IMG/VR virus record: IMGVR_UViG_3300017788_000134
Coordinates: 1 to 27,837 of that record
DNA length: 27,837 bases
Direction: 5' to 3' (one strand)
Origin: a virus
Below, piece after piece: positions 1 to 9,191 of this stretch (position 1 is its first letter; every line of letters begins with the position of its first letter). The notes under the pieces are model-generated. The model ran no database searches. It worked only from the letters and a program-made list of their open reading frames with translations, and was not told the origin of the DNA. The translations under genes and the position numbers were made by a program.

Positions 1-1398
1 GCATGGACAACTTCTACATCAAATGTATACAGTAATCCAAAATTTATTAAATCTATTAGAGTAGAAGCCGTAACCCCATCAGCAGCTGCAGTCATGGCTG
101 TAACAGAAGTTTCTGCAAGATGGATTAAAGATATAACAGACTCAATGGTTATGTTAAGCATAACCAAAGAATCGTCTTCCTCATCGGAAGACATTCTTCC
201 AGTAGGTAAAATATCTGCAAATACACTAACCTCTTCTTTGTCTAACTATAATCAGGATCAGCTTATGATTGTTCCATATAATAGATCTAGTGGATGGAAT
301 ACTGGTTCTGGCGTTACAGAATTTGATTTTATGTATATGGTTAAAAATGCAGAAATTAAACCATACTTTAAAATAACTGGAGCTACTAAAACCCACGAAG
401 TTCCACAAGGAACATATTACGCAGATAGCTGGCAAATAGATCAATATGGAAACACATCATTAAATGCTCTTGACGGCTCAAAATATTTAATGGAAGTAAT
501 TCCTCCAAATCTATTACTAGAAAGATATTCTGCAACAGCAATTATAAGAATTATTTTAGACTCCGTAGGTTTTACAAACTATAATATTAATATGCTTACA
601 TCAATTTCTGGTGGGCAAGTTCAATCTACAGACGCATCTATACCCACAATTCAATATTGGTGGACGGATGAAACAAGAACGGTATGGGAAATTCTTCAAG
701 AACTATGTAGAGATATACAAATGAATGCTTTCTTTGACGAAAACAATATCCTTCAATTTTATTCTAGAGATAAAATATACTCTGTTTCAAATTCTACTTT
801 ATGGAATTTTTATGAAAAACCAGAAGGAGAAACTCTGCCTAATATAGTAGGACTAACTCAAACTGAGATATCTTCTGCAAATCAAACAAAGGTTATTTAC
901 ACTCCTATAGTTCCAACCGAATATTTAGGAGATGCGGAGGCTCTTGCACAATCCCCAACATCATTTTTAGCAGCAGGAGGATTGGCGTACCCAATAGAAG
1001 CTGAGACAGTTGCAGAAAATACAATTCTTATATTAAATAATTCAACTATGGACGAGTACGGAGCCAGCCCAGTAATTACAAGCTTTGCTGGTTATTTTTT
1101 AATAGATGATGAAATTATAGAATATGATGCAGTAGAGTACGAATATGTAGATAGAAATTCAAACAGGTTTTCTGTATGGATATCTTCACAAGCAGATGTT
1201 GACAGGTATTTAGCACTATCAAAACCAGGTGCTGCTGATTTAAATAATTATGCAAAGACGGCATACTTTAAGCCAAGCGGTAGATATAGAGTAAAAACTA
1301 GAGGTGCGCTTGGTACAAAGCCTGCAGCACATAAAGTTGTTCCAAACGATATTATATATTCAGCAGGATGGTCAGAAAGGTTGATGATTTTATCATGA
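1..1398 (+). CDS. Baseplate hub / Tal-like tail protein, N-terminal half (5' partial)
   Basis: The reading frame is open from base 1, so the true start lies upstream; the first internal ATG is at 94. Two stretches fit phage hub proteins of the gp27/Tal type. One is a 'VPQGTYYADSWQID' segment, matching the 'G.Y.vd.w' strand before the D-rich turn, followed by 'LDGSKYLMEV'. The other is 'VWEILQELCRDIQMNAFFDE', matching the usual 'lW..l..la......f.de.G.l' helix and strand. Such proteins form the hub at the tail tip through which DNA passes. The usual C-terminal hub strand is missing here but appears at the end of the next gene, which overlaps by ATGA. Family is inferred from pattern; 'minor tail protein' is the safe fallback. 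Confidence 0.6.
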   Translation, partial: AWTTSTSNVYSNPKFIKSIRVEAVTPSAAAVMAVTEVSARWIKDITDSMVMLSITKESSSSSEDILPVGKISANTLTSSLSNYNQDQLMIVPYNRSSGWNTGSGVTEFDFMYMVKNAEIKPYFKITGATKTHEVPQGTYYADSWQIDQYGNTSLNALDGSKYLMEVIPPNLLLERYSATAIIRIILDSVGFTNYNINMLTSISGGQVQSTDASIPTIQYWWTDETRTVWEILQELCRDIQMNAFFDENNILQFYSRDKIYSVSNSTLWNFYEKPEGETLPNIVGLTQTEISSANQTKVIYTPIVPTEYLGDAEALAQSPTSFLAAGGLAYPIEAETVAENTILILNNSTMDEYGASPVITSFAGYFLIDDEIIEYDAVEYEYVDRNSNRFSVWISSQADVDRYLALSKPGAADLNNYAKTAYFKPSGRYRVKTRGALGTKPAAHKVVPNDIIYSAGWSERLMILS

Positions 1399-3425
1399 GT
1401 AGACCATATGTTATTATAGACGGTGGCGGCGGAATAACAACAGGCCTTGATATAATTTACAATCCAATAGTTGCAGACTTTCCAATAGCTGGGGAAACAG
1501 GTGTATCTGTTCTGGTGTCAGTAGACGAACTAGATATGTCAATAGATCCAGTAGGATACATAGTTAAGTATCAGCTCTACGCCTTAGACAATGAAACCCT
1601 AGAAGGTGCTGTTAGCCCAGAGCAAGTATTTTATAAAAATGTAAACGTAACCTCAGTAAATTGTTCAGGCACCACCATAGTATATACAGCAACAGGACAT
1701 CCATTTAATGTTGGAGACTATGTAACAATTCAAGGCTCTGCCCTACTCAGATTTAATGTTACTAGCAGAAGAGTAACAGCAGTGTCTGCTAATACATTTA
1801 CAATACAACGAAATTCAGAAGGCGTGACAGCAGGAGCATTAAACACGTCTGCCACGGCAAAACATTTAATGGTAATTAAAAATTTGGGCTCTGGAAGAAA
1901 GTATGACTTTTTTATACAGGCATTTAGCCCAACTCCCAATTTATCAGCAAATAGGGGAACTGTTGCTTCTTATTATAATTACATAACCAAGATATTAAAT
2001 AAGGCTACTCAAAATAAAACCTCTTCAATTGATCCAAATAAGAAAACAATTGGTAAGTCTTATTTGCAAATAACAAACGACAGTAAAACTAAAACCAGTT
2101 TTCAAATTGCTTATAAAGATTTTGATTTAGAAATTCCTTTAATATCTCAAGTTTCAACATCTGGGCTTAAAAAAGGATCTACAACTATAACTAAAACTAT
2201 AAATGGTTTTGACACATCTTATTATGCATTTGGAACTTCAATGATGATATCAAATGCCGAGCAGGGTAAGGAGCAGTCTCAAATAGGAAGAGGCGGCGGC
2301 GGTATAGGATTCTTTTTATCCAACTCAGCAGAAACTGGATACTTTGTAATATTAGATTCAGGAGCCCTTGCAGCAGACTTACGAGAAAACGATTTGCGAG
2401 TTGTAAAAACAAATGGAAAAGAAATGAGGGTTTTGGCAGACACCCAGAATTCAGTTTTAAGAAATAAAGCTGGGAAAGCTACTTCAATCAAAGGAGATAA
2501 GACTGCTGGAACTTTAGCAAATATTCAAGGCGGGCAAATATATAATATTGCAGTAAGAGTAAAAGTAACACCTAAACAATTACAAATGATAGTTGATGTT
2601 AATGGTTTTAGGGTAAATGTTTATGACAGTATTGATTATGCATTAAAGTTGCCTACAATAATTCCTCCATCAAAAGGCGTAGGTTTATTTTCCACAATGG
2701 GCAAGGTTATGTTTGATTATGTATATGCCAGAAAAATAGAAGATACAGAATTTAACAAATTTACTTTTGAAAAAGATATTTATGCTGGGCAATTCTCAAA
2801 CGACTATTTGGATGCAGCATATGGAGATCTTGTTTATAATCAAAACTTTGGTCAAAATGATATAGACTTTGTCGACAAAAAGCCTTCAGCAGTAGAAGAA
2901 TTTGGAACAACGGCTAGAGAGATATATAAATTTAATTCTAGGTTTGAAGGTCCTTCTAAACCAAGCGGATTTTTTGCGGGCACCAGTAAAAACATATCAA
3001 CGCTCTCTACCAAGATAAGTAATTTTGACGCAGAAGTATATGTTATGAATAACACATCTGCTACAGTACCAATGGAAAATGCTTTTATTTATGGAAACAA
3101 GGTTCAAAGAGGGGAGCCTCAAGAATATACAACGGTCAACGATACCGACTTCCAGTACCTAGAGCCAATTACATTTGCCTCATCATGGATTCAAACAGAA
3201 GAAGATGCCAAGCTTTTGGCCAACTGGATTAAACAGTCTGTAATTAATAAGGGTAAAGTTGTTGAAATGGAAGTTTTTGGAAACCCGCTAATCACTGTTG
3301 GCGATGTAGTTTCTATCAAATATGTATATCAAGGAATTCTTGGAACAGAAAAGTTTATTGTTACAAAAGTTCAACATGAGTTTAATCAAGGGCTGGTGAC
3401 GAATTTAACCTGTCGAACACTATAG
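1395..3425 (+). CDS. Tail tip protein: hub C-terminal half with lectin-like insert
   Basis: The start is the ATG of an ATGA overlap with the preceding stop. An in-frame ATG at 1368 would add nine residues deep inside the upstream gene and is less likely. The N-terminus is Gly-rich (GGGGITTG). Residues about 83-158 form a small beta domain with 'GHPFNVGDYVTIQG' and 'VSANTFTI', which recurs in the protein starting at 4280. Residues about 190-450 look like a concanavalin/LamG-type sandwich ('GGGIGFFLSN', 'VGLFSTMGKVMFDYVYARKI'). The C-terminus, with 'NPLITVGDVVSIKY', 'FIVTKVQHEF' and 'TNLTCRTL', is typical of the end of gp27/Tal hubs. I infer that it completes the hub begun in the upstream gene. 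The lectin-like insert may touch host surface sugars. Confidence 0.6.
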   Translation: MSRPYVIIDGGGGITTGLDIIYNPIVADFPIAGETGVSVLVSVDELDMSIDPVGYIVKYQLYALDNETLEGAVSPEQVFYKNVNVTSVNCSGTTIVYTATGHPFNVGDYVTIQGSALLRFNVTSRRVTAVSANTFTIQRNSEGVTAGALNTSATAKHLMVIKNLGSGRKYDFFIQAFSPTPNLSANRGTVASYYNYITKILNKATQNKTSSIDPNKKTIGKSYLQITNDSKTKTSFQIAYKDFDLEIPLISQVSTSGLKKGSTTITKTINGFDTSYYAFGTSMMISNAEQGKEQSQIGRGGGGIGFFLSNSAETGYFVILDSGALAADLRENDLRVVKTNGKEMRVLADTQNSVLRNKAGKATSIKGDKTAGTLANIQGGQIYNIAVRVKVTPKQLQMIVDVNGFRVNVYDSIDYALKLPTIIPPSKGVGLFSTMGKVMFDYVYARKIEDTEFNKFTFEKDIYAGQFSNDYLDAAYGDLVYNQNFGQNDIDFVDKKPSAVEEFGTTAREIYKFNSRFEGPSKPSGFFAGTSKNISTLSTKISNFDAEVYVMNNTSATVPMENAFIYGNKVQRGEPQEYTTVNDTDFQYLEPITFASSWIQTEEDAKLLANWIKQSVINKGKVVEMEVFGNPLITVGDVVSIKYVYQGILGTEKFIVTKVQHEFNQGLVTNLTCRTL

Positions 3426-3450
3426 TCGACTAAATGGTATAATAAAAAAT
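3422..3450 (+). promoter_or_regulatory. Candidate leaderless promoter with TAGTCGACTA palindrome
   Basis: An extended -10 (TGG then TATAAT at 3438-3443) ends 7 nt before the ATG at 3451, so transcription would start at or next to the start codon. There is no Shine-Dalgarno sequence between. The 10-bp palindrome TAGTCGACTA (3422-3431) sits just upstream, where no -35 hexamer is visible. The same arrangement recurs at 24141-24171. Confidence 0.6.
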
Positions 3451-4272
3451 ATGACAACAGTAAATGGACAAGATAAAAGTAGACAGCCAGCAATTCCTGC
3501 GAATAGCCCTCTGATTACTGCTGGCATTCTTAATCCAAATAAAGTCCGTGTTTTTGATCCAGAGACTGGCGAGTTTGAATATTTTGTTAGCTCAGTTCCT
3601 TTATATACGCCTAGGTCAGTAAGTCCTGGAGCAACTGGCGCAACGGGAGACACGGGGGCTACAGGAGTTACTGGTGCAACTGGAGTAGTAATAATTGAAA
3701 AAGACCTAGTTCAGTTAACAGATATAGAGTCTGTAACTTTTGAAGAATACGAAGATCCAATAACTAAATTTGTTAAAATTAGAGCGTTTATAAAAGTAAG
3801 AAATGGAAGTCTTACTCCAACAAATGTTGAAGGAGTAGATGTAAGAATATTTGATGACTCTAAAGAGGATACAAGATTTAAAAATCCTTATGTAGTTGTT
3901 ACTTCAAGTGGAGCTAAATTTACAACACCAACCCCAACTACTCCAGTAGTTAAATTTGATAGAACAGGAACTGCTATAGCATGGGGATGGAATAACGTTT
4001 CTGGACTTGGATCCTACAGCTCTGTATACTATGAATGGATTATTAGTAAAACCGATAAGAAAAACGCTGCTTCATTGAATTATGGAACAAAACAATATAC
4101 ATCAACAGAAAATTTGCAGGTAGGAAACAGTGGAGTTTATAAAAAGTATAGAGTAAGTTCGGCACAAGGCGACACTCCAGCAACCTCATCTGCAAGATGG
4201 CTTAGAGCTAGAGCTGTTGTTGTTGGGACCGATGGCAAAAATTATTATTCGGAGTACTCAAAACCAATTTAG
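3451..4272 (+). CDS. Tail protein with short collagen-like repeat
   Basis: 273 aa. Residues 60-78 are six Gly-X-Thr triplets (GATGATGDTGATGVTGATG), a collagen-like stretch common in phage fibres, which probably trimerises the protein. Ahead of it is a Pro-rich N-terminus. The C-terminal part (about 165-273) ends with 'ARWLRARAVV' and 'YYSEYSKPI', close in pattern to the FN3-like domains of the fibre at 5434 ('RWVRARFADN', 'FSAYSTAI'). No Shine-Dalgarno precedes the ATG; a TATAAT box lies 7 nt upstream, so it is probably translated from a leaderless message, at least when made from that promoter. The exact virion position is unknown; its neighbours place it at the tail tip or fibre base. Confidence 0.65.
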   Translation: MTTVNGQDKSRQPAIPANSPLITAGILNPNKVRVFDPETGEFEYFVSSVPLYTPRSVSPGATGATGDTGATGVTGATGVVIIEKDLVQLTDIESVTFEEYEDPITKFVKIRAFIKVRNGSLTPTNVEGVDVRIFDDSKEDTRFKNPYVVVTSSGAKFTTPTPTTPVVKFDRTGTAIAWGWNNVSGLGSYSSVYYEWIISKTDKKNAASLNYGTKQYTSTENLQVGNSGVYKKYRVSSAQGDTPATSSARWLRARAVVVGTDGKNYYSEYSKPI

Positions 4273-4279
4273 GAGACAT

Positions 4280-5434
4280 ATGATAAAGGGAACATATATA
4301 GTATACGAAGACGGCAAAGAAATAGCCCGTAACAATAATGCTATTACTAAATTTGGTAAAAGATTTTTGACTAATTATATTGCTGGATCTATTGGTTCAT
4401 TTACAAAAGATATGGCTTTTGGCGTAGACAGAAAAGAAGTTGAGGTAACAGCAGCATCTGCAACAGGTGGAATTATTACTTACACAGGACTAAACTATTT
4501 TGTAGCAGGAGACATTGTCAGCGTTACAGGGCTATCGACAGAAGACTTTAATTTAATTAATGCTACCGTTGCTGCGGCAAATTCTACACAATTCACAGTA
4601 ACTAGTGCAATAACTGGAACAGCAGTTTCTAATTCAACAACTGGGCGAGCATACAGAGTAGCCTCAGAAAATGATAGTAGACTAGGTTTTGAATTCTATA
4701 GAATGCCTATAGACATATATAGCACAGATATACAAACACAAGAATCATCAACATCATATGCTGTAATATATAAGGCAACTATTCCTCAAGAGATTTCTGG
4801 GATTATCTCAGAGGTTGGAATATTCCCATCAAATAGGACATCTAGAAATAACTTTGATAGTAAATCTATATCTAATTTTTCTGATAACTTTGCATGGCTA
4901 TCGGATGTTCAGAGTAATCCAGAATTCTCAACAGTAGGAGCTAGGATAGGGGATAATGTAATAACATTTACATCTGGTTCTGGAGTGTCAAGAACATATA
5001 ATTCTGATATTCCAAATATTGATCTTTCTGGATATAGCGCTAATGATACCGTATCTTTTGCCTACTATAAAAATGATAATAATTTAAGTAAGGTTAGAAT
5101 CAAGTTTCAAAGCACAACCAGCGATTATTTCTGGGCAGATATAACCCCACAATCTGGAATCGGATATAAGATAACCCCAGATATATCAATGGCAACATTT
5201 TTTAATAATCAGGTAGGAGTGCCAGATAAAACAAATATTGATTTTGTTTCTATAGAAATTCATCCAACAACTGGCAATACAACTTCTATTGGAGCAGATG
5301 GATTAAGAGTAAATGACGAAGATACTTTTGATCCAACATATGGACTTGTAAGCAGGTCTACATTTGAAACGCCTCTTGTTAAATATACTGGAAGGACTGT
5401 AAGCGTAGAATATAGACTGGAGCTGAACTTTTAA
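4280..5434 (+). CDS. Phage tail structural protein with inserted beta domain
   Basis: 384 aa from the ATG at 4280, chosen because AGGAGA (4271-4276) lies just upstream. An earlier in-frame ATG at 4217 would run 56 nt into the previous gene. The N-terminus resembles phage tail proteins that start with a conserved beta strand and then 'ITKFGKRFLTNYIAG'. Residues about 53-127 are a second copy of the small beta domain seen in the 1395 protein ('VAGDIVSVTG', 'NSTQFTVTSA'). A later segment, 'EISGIISEVGIFPS', is typical of tail-associated proteins that bridge baseplate and fibre. The protein ends 'VEYRLELNF', and its stop shares a base with the next ATG. The specific family is not recognised. Confidence 0.55.
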   Translation: MIKGTYIVYEDGKEIARNNNAITKFGKRFLTNYIAGSIGSFTKDMAFGVDRKEVEVTAASATGGIITYTGLNYFVAGDIVSVTGLSTEDFNLINATVAAANSTQFTVTSAITGTAVSNSTTGRAYRVASENDSRLGFEFYRMPIDIYSTDIQTQESSTSYAVIYKATIPQEISGIISEVGIFPSNRTSRNNFDSKSISNFSDNFAWLSDVQSNPEFSTVGARIGDNVITFTSGSGVSRTYNSDIPNIDLSGYSANDTVSFAYYKNDNNLSKVRIKFQSTTSDYFWADITPQSGIGYKITPDISMATFFNNQVGVPDKTNIDFVSIEIHPTTGNTTSIGADGLRVNDEDTFDPTYGLVSRSTFETPLVKYTGRTVSVEYRLELNF

Positions 5435-8400
5435 TGGCATATGAGGATCTACTAAAAGATACTTCCGCTTCTTTTGAAGACGGTAATTATTTTGTAGTTA
5501 CAGTCCCAGACCTAACACCAGGAACTATATATCCTCTTGAGTTTAGATGGAAATATAAAGACGGAACATTTTCTGAGTGGGGTTGCGTAAAAACAATAGT
5601 AGCTCCCTTGGCGTCCACCCCAGCAAGACCAGGATTTTCTCAAGGAGATCTTTCTTATTTTCAAGGAATACTAACTGTAACTTGGTCTGGACAAGATTTT
5701 AATAATTCAAGTTATGGAGCAACATTTGATAGAGTAGATGTTTATGTTGCAAGCGATGCAAACCCTGCTGTGTTTACAGTTCGTGGATCAATTAGAGTTC
5801 CTGGCGGAAAACTAGACATTCCAGTAGAGCCTGGAACATACCATGTCAAGCTTAAAACAATTTTTAAACCAGACAACCAATCTATATTTTCAACAAATAC
5901 TTTTTCTATAACATGTAAAGCAGATGCTCCTGCGGGCCCAACAGCAATTTCTGCTTCTTGGTCTGGCACAGACTTTAATGTTTCTTTTTCACACGATTCT
6001 TCGGCAACATCAAATAAATATTTTAGCTATTATAGAATATCTTTAACTGCAGGAAGCACAACTAGAACTTTTAATCTTACTCCAGTATCTGGACTATCGC
6101 AATTGTTTGCTTTAAGTTTGGCCAAAAATAGAGCAGCATTTGGAGTTCCGCAAACTTCTTTTTCTGGTTCAGTTTCTTCTGTAGACACATACGGAAACTC
6201 TAGTCTTCCTGTGTCTTTTGGATCGACTACTTATGTAAACTCATTAGCGGCACCAATAATATCTGCAACCGAAATACAGCAAGGATATAGCATATCTTAT
6301 ACCACACCGACCTCTGCTACTTATGATCATATTGAAATTGAAGAAGTTGAATCTAACGCTGGAACTGCACCTTCTACTGGATATTCTGTTATATTTTCTG
6401 GCGTAGCAAATCCAGCCCCAATTATTCGACCAAACCAAAATAAAAGATGGGTCAGGGCAAGATTTGCAGACAACATAGGATCATTTAGTGCATATAGCAC
6501 TGCTATTGCAGCTACCCCACTATCCCCAGTAACAGTAGACAATGTTCCTCCCGCAGCACCTCCTTCTGGAACAGTAACTGCTGGAGTTGATAATTCTGCT
6601 GGTGCCACTGTTGGTTTTAACGCTTACTTAAATATATCTTGGACCGCTGTAGCAGATTCAACTTTGCGTGGGTACAGAATTAGGTTTAGAGAAAATGGAA
6701 CATCTGGTCCTTATTCATATGTAGATTCTCCTGGAACTGGAACTACATTTAGACTTAACGGATTGTCTATTGGAACAACATATGAAGTTGCAATAGCATC
6801 ATATGATGAGTATAACAACACATCATCAGCGTATACATCAATAGGAACTGCAACGGCAACTGGAACTCCATTTATAGGAACGAATGTAACAACCGTAGGA
6901 TATTTCGGGGCATCCGCTACAGGAGATACTGGTACATTTAAATTTGGTTATGGTGTTCAAGATAGTGGCGGAACTAAAAGAGGTTTAGTTTTTAATCCAA
7001 ACAACTACTGGTACATAGACTCGGCACAATCAGCTTTATTTAAATTGGGTGGAGACACAGATAATTACATTTCTTGGGATGGCGCCACGTTTATTGTACA
7101 AGGAGATCTTCGTGCAAAGAAAGGAAACTTTTCTGGCAATGTTGAAATTCAACTTGGAGGATCTTTATATTCTGGAGCCTTAACCCAGGCTGGAGATTTA
7201 TCTGGTGCAGGATTTATTTTAAACAAAAATGGTTTAACTTTTAATTCTACAGGTGTAAATGGCATAACAACCATAAATGGAACAACTGGTCTTCTTACTA
7301 CTAAATCTGCAAATATAGGTGGATGGGACGTTGACTCATCTTCAATAAAAAGAACAAGCAACAGTGGAACAATTACTTTAAATTCAACTAATGCACAAAT
7401 AGTTGCATCAAGCACAAGCTATCAGGCAGGCATTGCCACCCCAGACACAAACTCTGGAAGCGATATAGTTTTTTGGGCTGGCGGAGCCAGAAATACCTCA
7501 GCTAATTTCTATGTAAGAGCAGACGGAACAGTTGTTATGGGATCTGCAACAATTACTGGATACGCAACTAGCGGTCAACTTACAACAACAAATAACAATT
7601 TAACAACAACAAATAACAATTTAACAACAACAAATAACAATTTAACAGCAACTAACGCAACGGTTGCAACTAAAGTCGGAGCCTCAGAAGTAACAAATCA
7701 TATTGGCGGGCAGAACGTAACAACAATTACTGGAAATAAAATTTCAACAGGATCCATCCAGTCTCAAACACTTAATGGTACAACAAATGGATCTACCTAT
7801 ACCAACAATGGAGTTGTTATAAATTTAAATGGAAATGGATATATTGCTTCTCCTAATTTTTATATAAATACATCTGGATCTGCGTTCTTTAGAGGTTCTG
7901 TAATAGCTCAAGGGTTTGCCTTATCCGATACCAGCGGAGATTACTGGAGCATAACTCCTGGATCAACTTCTACTGGATTTAGATTTGGAGGGGCTAATGG
8001 AATTCAATTTTCTGGCGGAAAAATAACCCTTGGTACAAATACTGAAATTTATGGAGACCTTGCTTTAAATTCGTATAACTACTGGAAACCTTCCAACAAT
8101 ACATTTAATGTTGGCGACTCAAGTAAATATATTAATTTTAATGGCAGTACGCTAACAGTCGCTGGAAAAATTATTGCTGACAGTGGGAATATTGGTGGTT
8201 GGGTAATTAATAGTAATGGATCTATTAGCAATGGAACAACGTATTTTTTTGGTTCAAGCACCGACCCAATTCAAAATGCTAATGGATGGGCAATTTTTGA
8301 TACTAGTAAAAATGCATACTTTAATACATACCTGTCTGGATCTGGAGGATATCAAGCAACTACTGGGGGCTTTATAACAACCTCTGGAAGTATTAACACT

Positions 8401-8886
8401 ATAAATGGAAACATTTCAACAGGAATTGCTGCCATAATTCTGTATTCAGACGGAACTATTTATGCAAATAGTCTTGGAGTATACTCTGGAGCATCCGCAT
8501 TAGCAATTAGACAAGTTCAACCTGCTGCAACTGGAACAAATTCGCAAACTGGATTTTTAAGAGTTAATGCTTCTTCTAGGAGATTTAAAAAAGATATAGT
8601 TTCATTAGAAGAAGGTATATATTTAGATCTAATAACAGGGCTTAATCCAGTTTCATTTGTTGATAAAAATGAAAACTTAGATGCTCCAAGAGCCATAGGA
8701 CTAATAGCCGAAGAAGTTGCTGAGATAGAAGAATTTACAGATGCCCTTGTTCCTAAAGATGAGAATGGAGATCCATTTGCAATAAATTATCCTATAATTG
8801 GAGTAGTATCTATAATGGCTTTAAAAGAAATAAAAACAGCAATTAATTCAATAAAGAGTAGGCTTGACGCTTTGGAAGGAATATAG
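5434..8886 (+). CDS. Large tail fibre with FN3-like repeats and S74 chaperone
   Basis: 1150 aa, start coupled to the previous stop (TAATG). The N-terminal 480 residues look like about five FN3-type beta sandwiches; the clearest is the last (about 370-480, with 'LNISWTAVADSTLRGYRIRF' and 'TTYEVAIASYDEYNN'). The middle is a Gly/Asn/Thr-rich fibre with two 'IGGW' motifs ('ANIGGWDVDS', 'GNIGGWVINS') and a threefold heptad LTTTNNN. The last ~104 residues match the peptidase S74 intramolecular chaperone: 'SSRRFKKDI' from residue 1047, 'GLIAEEVAEI', then a terminal coiled coil ('LKEIKTAINSIKSRLDALEG'). In this family the domain trimerises the fibre and cleaves itself off at the Ser-containing motif. 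Likely role: host recognition. Confidence 0.85.
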   Translation: MAYEDLLKDTSASFEDGNYFVVTVPDLTPGTIYPLEFRWKYKDGTFSEWGCVKTIVAPLASTPARPGFSQGDLSYFQGILTVTWSGQDFNNSSYGATFDRVDVYVASDANPAVFTVRGSIRVPGGKLDIPVEPGTYHVKLKTIFKPDNQSIFSTNTFSITCKADAPAGPTAISASWSGTDFNVSFSHDSSATSNKYFSYYRISLTAGSTTRTFNLTPVSGLSQLFALSLAKNRAAFGVPQTSFSGSVSSVDTYGNSSLPVSFGSTTYVNSLAAPIISATEIQQGYSISYTTPTSATYDHIEIEEVESNAGTAPSTGYSVIFSGVANPAPIIRPNQNKRWVRARFADNIGSFSAYSTAIAATPLSPVTVDNVPPAAPPSGTVTAGVDNSAGATVGFNAYLNISWTAVADSTLRGYRIRFRENGTSGPYSYVDSPGTGTTFRLNGLSIGTTYEVAIASYDEYNNTSSAYTSIGTATATGTPFIGTNVTTVGYFGASATGDTGTFKFGYGVQDSGGTKRGLVFNPNNYWYIDSAQSALFKLGGDTDNYISWDGATFIVQGDLRAKKGNFSGNVEIQLGGSLYSGALTQAGDLSGAGFILNKNGLTFNSTGVNGITTINGTTGLLTTKSANIGGWDVDSSSIKRTSNSGTITLNSTNAQIVASSTSYQAGIATPDTNSGSDIVFWAGGARNTSANFYVRADGTVVMGSATITGYATSGQLTTTNNNLTTTNNNLTTTNNNLTATNATVATKVGASEVTNHIGGQNVTTITGNKISTGSIQSQTLNGTTNGSTYTNNGVVINLNGNGYIASPNFYINTSGSAFFRGSVIAQGFALSDTSGDYWSITPGSTSTGFRFGGANGIQFSGGKITLGTNTEIYGDLALNSYNYWKPSNNTFNVGDSSKYINFNGSTLTVAGKIIADSGNIGGWVINSNGSISNGTTYFFGSSTDPIQNANGWAIFDTSKNAYFNTYLSGSGGYQATTGGFITTSGSINTINGNISTGIAAIILYSDGTIYANSLGVYSGASALAIRQVQPAATGTNSQTGFLRVNASSRRFKKDIVSLEEGIYLDLITGLNPVSFVDKNENLDAPRAIGLIAEEVAEIEEFTDALVPKDENGDPFAINYPIIGVVSIMALKEIKTAINSIKSRLDALEGI
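7579..7662 (+). repeat. 21-bp in-frame tandem repeat in the fibre gene
   Basis: Three near-identical 21-bp units (7579-7599, 7600-7620, 7621-7641) encode LTTTNNN, followed by a diverged fourth unit (LTATNAT, 7642-7662). The seven-residue period with Leu at one position fits a short trimeric coiled-coil or spacer. Copy number could vary by slippage, changing fibre length without breaking frame. Confidence 0.85.
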
Positions 8887-8898
8887 TAAAATACAAAT
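8887..8898 (+). promoter_or_regulatory. Possible leaderless -10 element
   Basis: TAAAAT (8887-8892) lies exactly 6 nt before the ATG at 8899. The only Shine-Dalgarno-like bases (AAGGA, about 8876-8880) are 18 nt away, too far to work well. The spacing matches the leaderless sites at 3438 and 24158, but the TG extension is missing, so this is weaker. Confidence 0.3.
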
Positions 8899-9036
8899 AT
8901 GAAATGTGATTTTTGTGATAATGTTAGTTGGTCAACAATAAACAATTTAAACTATTGCTTTCAGTGTAATAATAAATTTATTGAAGATCTCAATAAAAAA
9001 ATAAAAGAAATAAAAGATAAGGAACAAGGTATATAA
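8899..9036 (+). CDS. Small zinc-ribbon-like protein (45 aa)
   Basis: A 45-residue ORF. It starts MKCDFC and has a second pair CFQC about 15 residues on, giving a CxxC-x(n)-CxxC pattern that should bind one zinc. The tail is a Lys/Glu/Ile-rich helix ('FIEDLNKKIKEIKDKEQ'). Its stop shares one base with the next ATG (TAATG), as expected for a real coupled gene. The function is unknown; it sits between the fibre gene and small tail-associated genes. Confidence 0.6.
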   Translation: MKCDFCDNVSWSTINNLNYCFQCNNKFIEDLNKKIKEIKDKEQGI

Positions 9037-9191
9037 TGGCAGAAAAAGTAGAACTAGTTATTACGGCCCTACAGCAGAGAATAGGAGAACTTGTTTCTAA
9101 CTATGAAACTCAGATTGCAATTCTTCGGGCAGAAATTACTCAGCTTATGGAAAAGAATGCTGAAGAAGCACCAGCCGAAAACAGTAAGTAG
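9036..9191 (+). CDS. Small coiled-coil protein (51 aa)
   Basis: 51 aa, starting MAEKVELVITALQQRIGELV and continuing 'SNYETQIAILRAEITQLMEK', a near-continuous amphipathic helix with hydrophobic residues every 3-4 positions, then an acidic Ala/Glu tail. AAGGA lies about 14 nt upstream at 9018-9022, and the ATG is coupled to the preceding stop. Similar small coiled-coil proteins are common near phage fibre genes; a role in oligomerisation or chaperoning is possible. There is no signal or membrane segment, so it is not an obvious holin or spanin. Confidence 0.6.
   Translation: MAEKVELVITALQQRIGELVSNYETQIAILRAEITQLMEKNAEEAPAENSK

Noticed and set aside
7579-7662. Short direct repeats suggesting a CRISPR array
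   Set aside because: Units are contiguous without spacers, in frame, and encode a heptad in the fibre protein.
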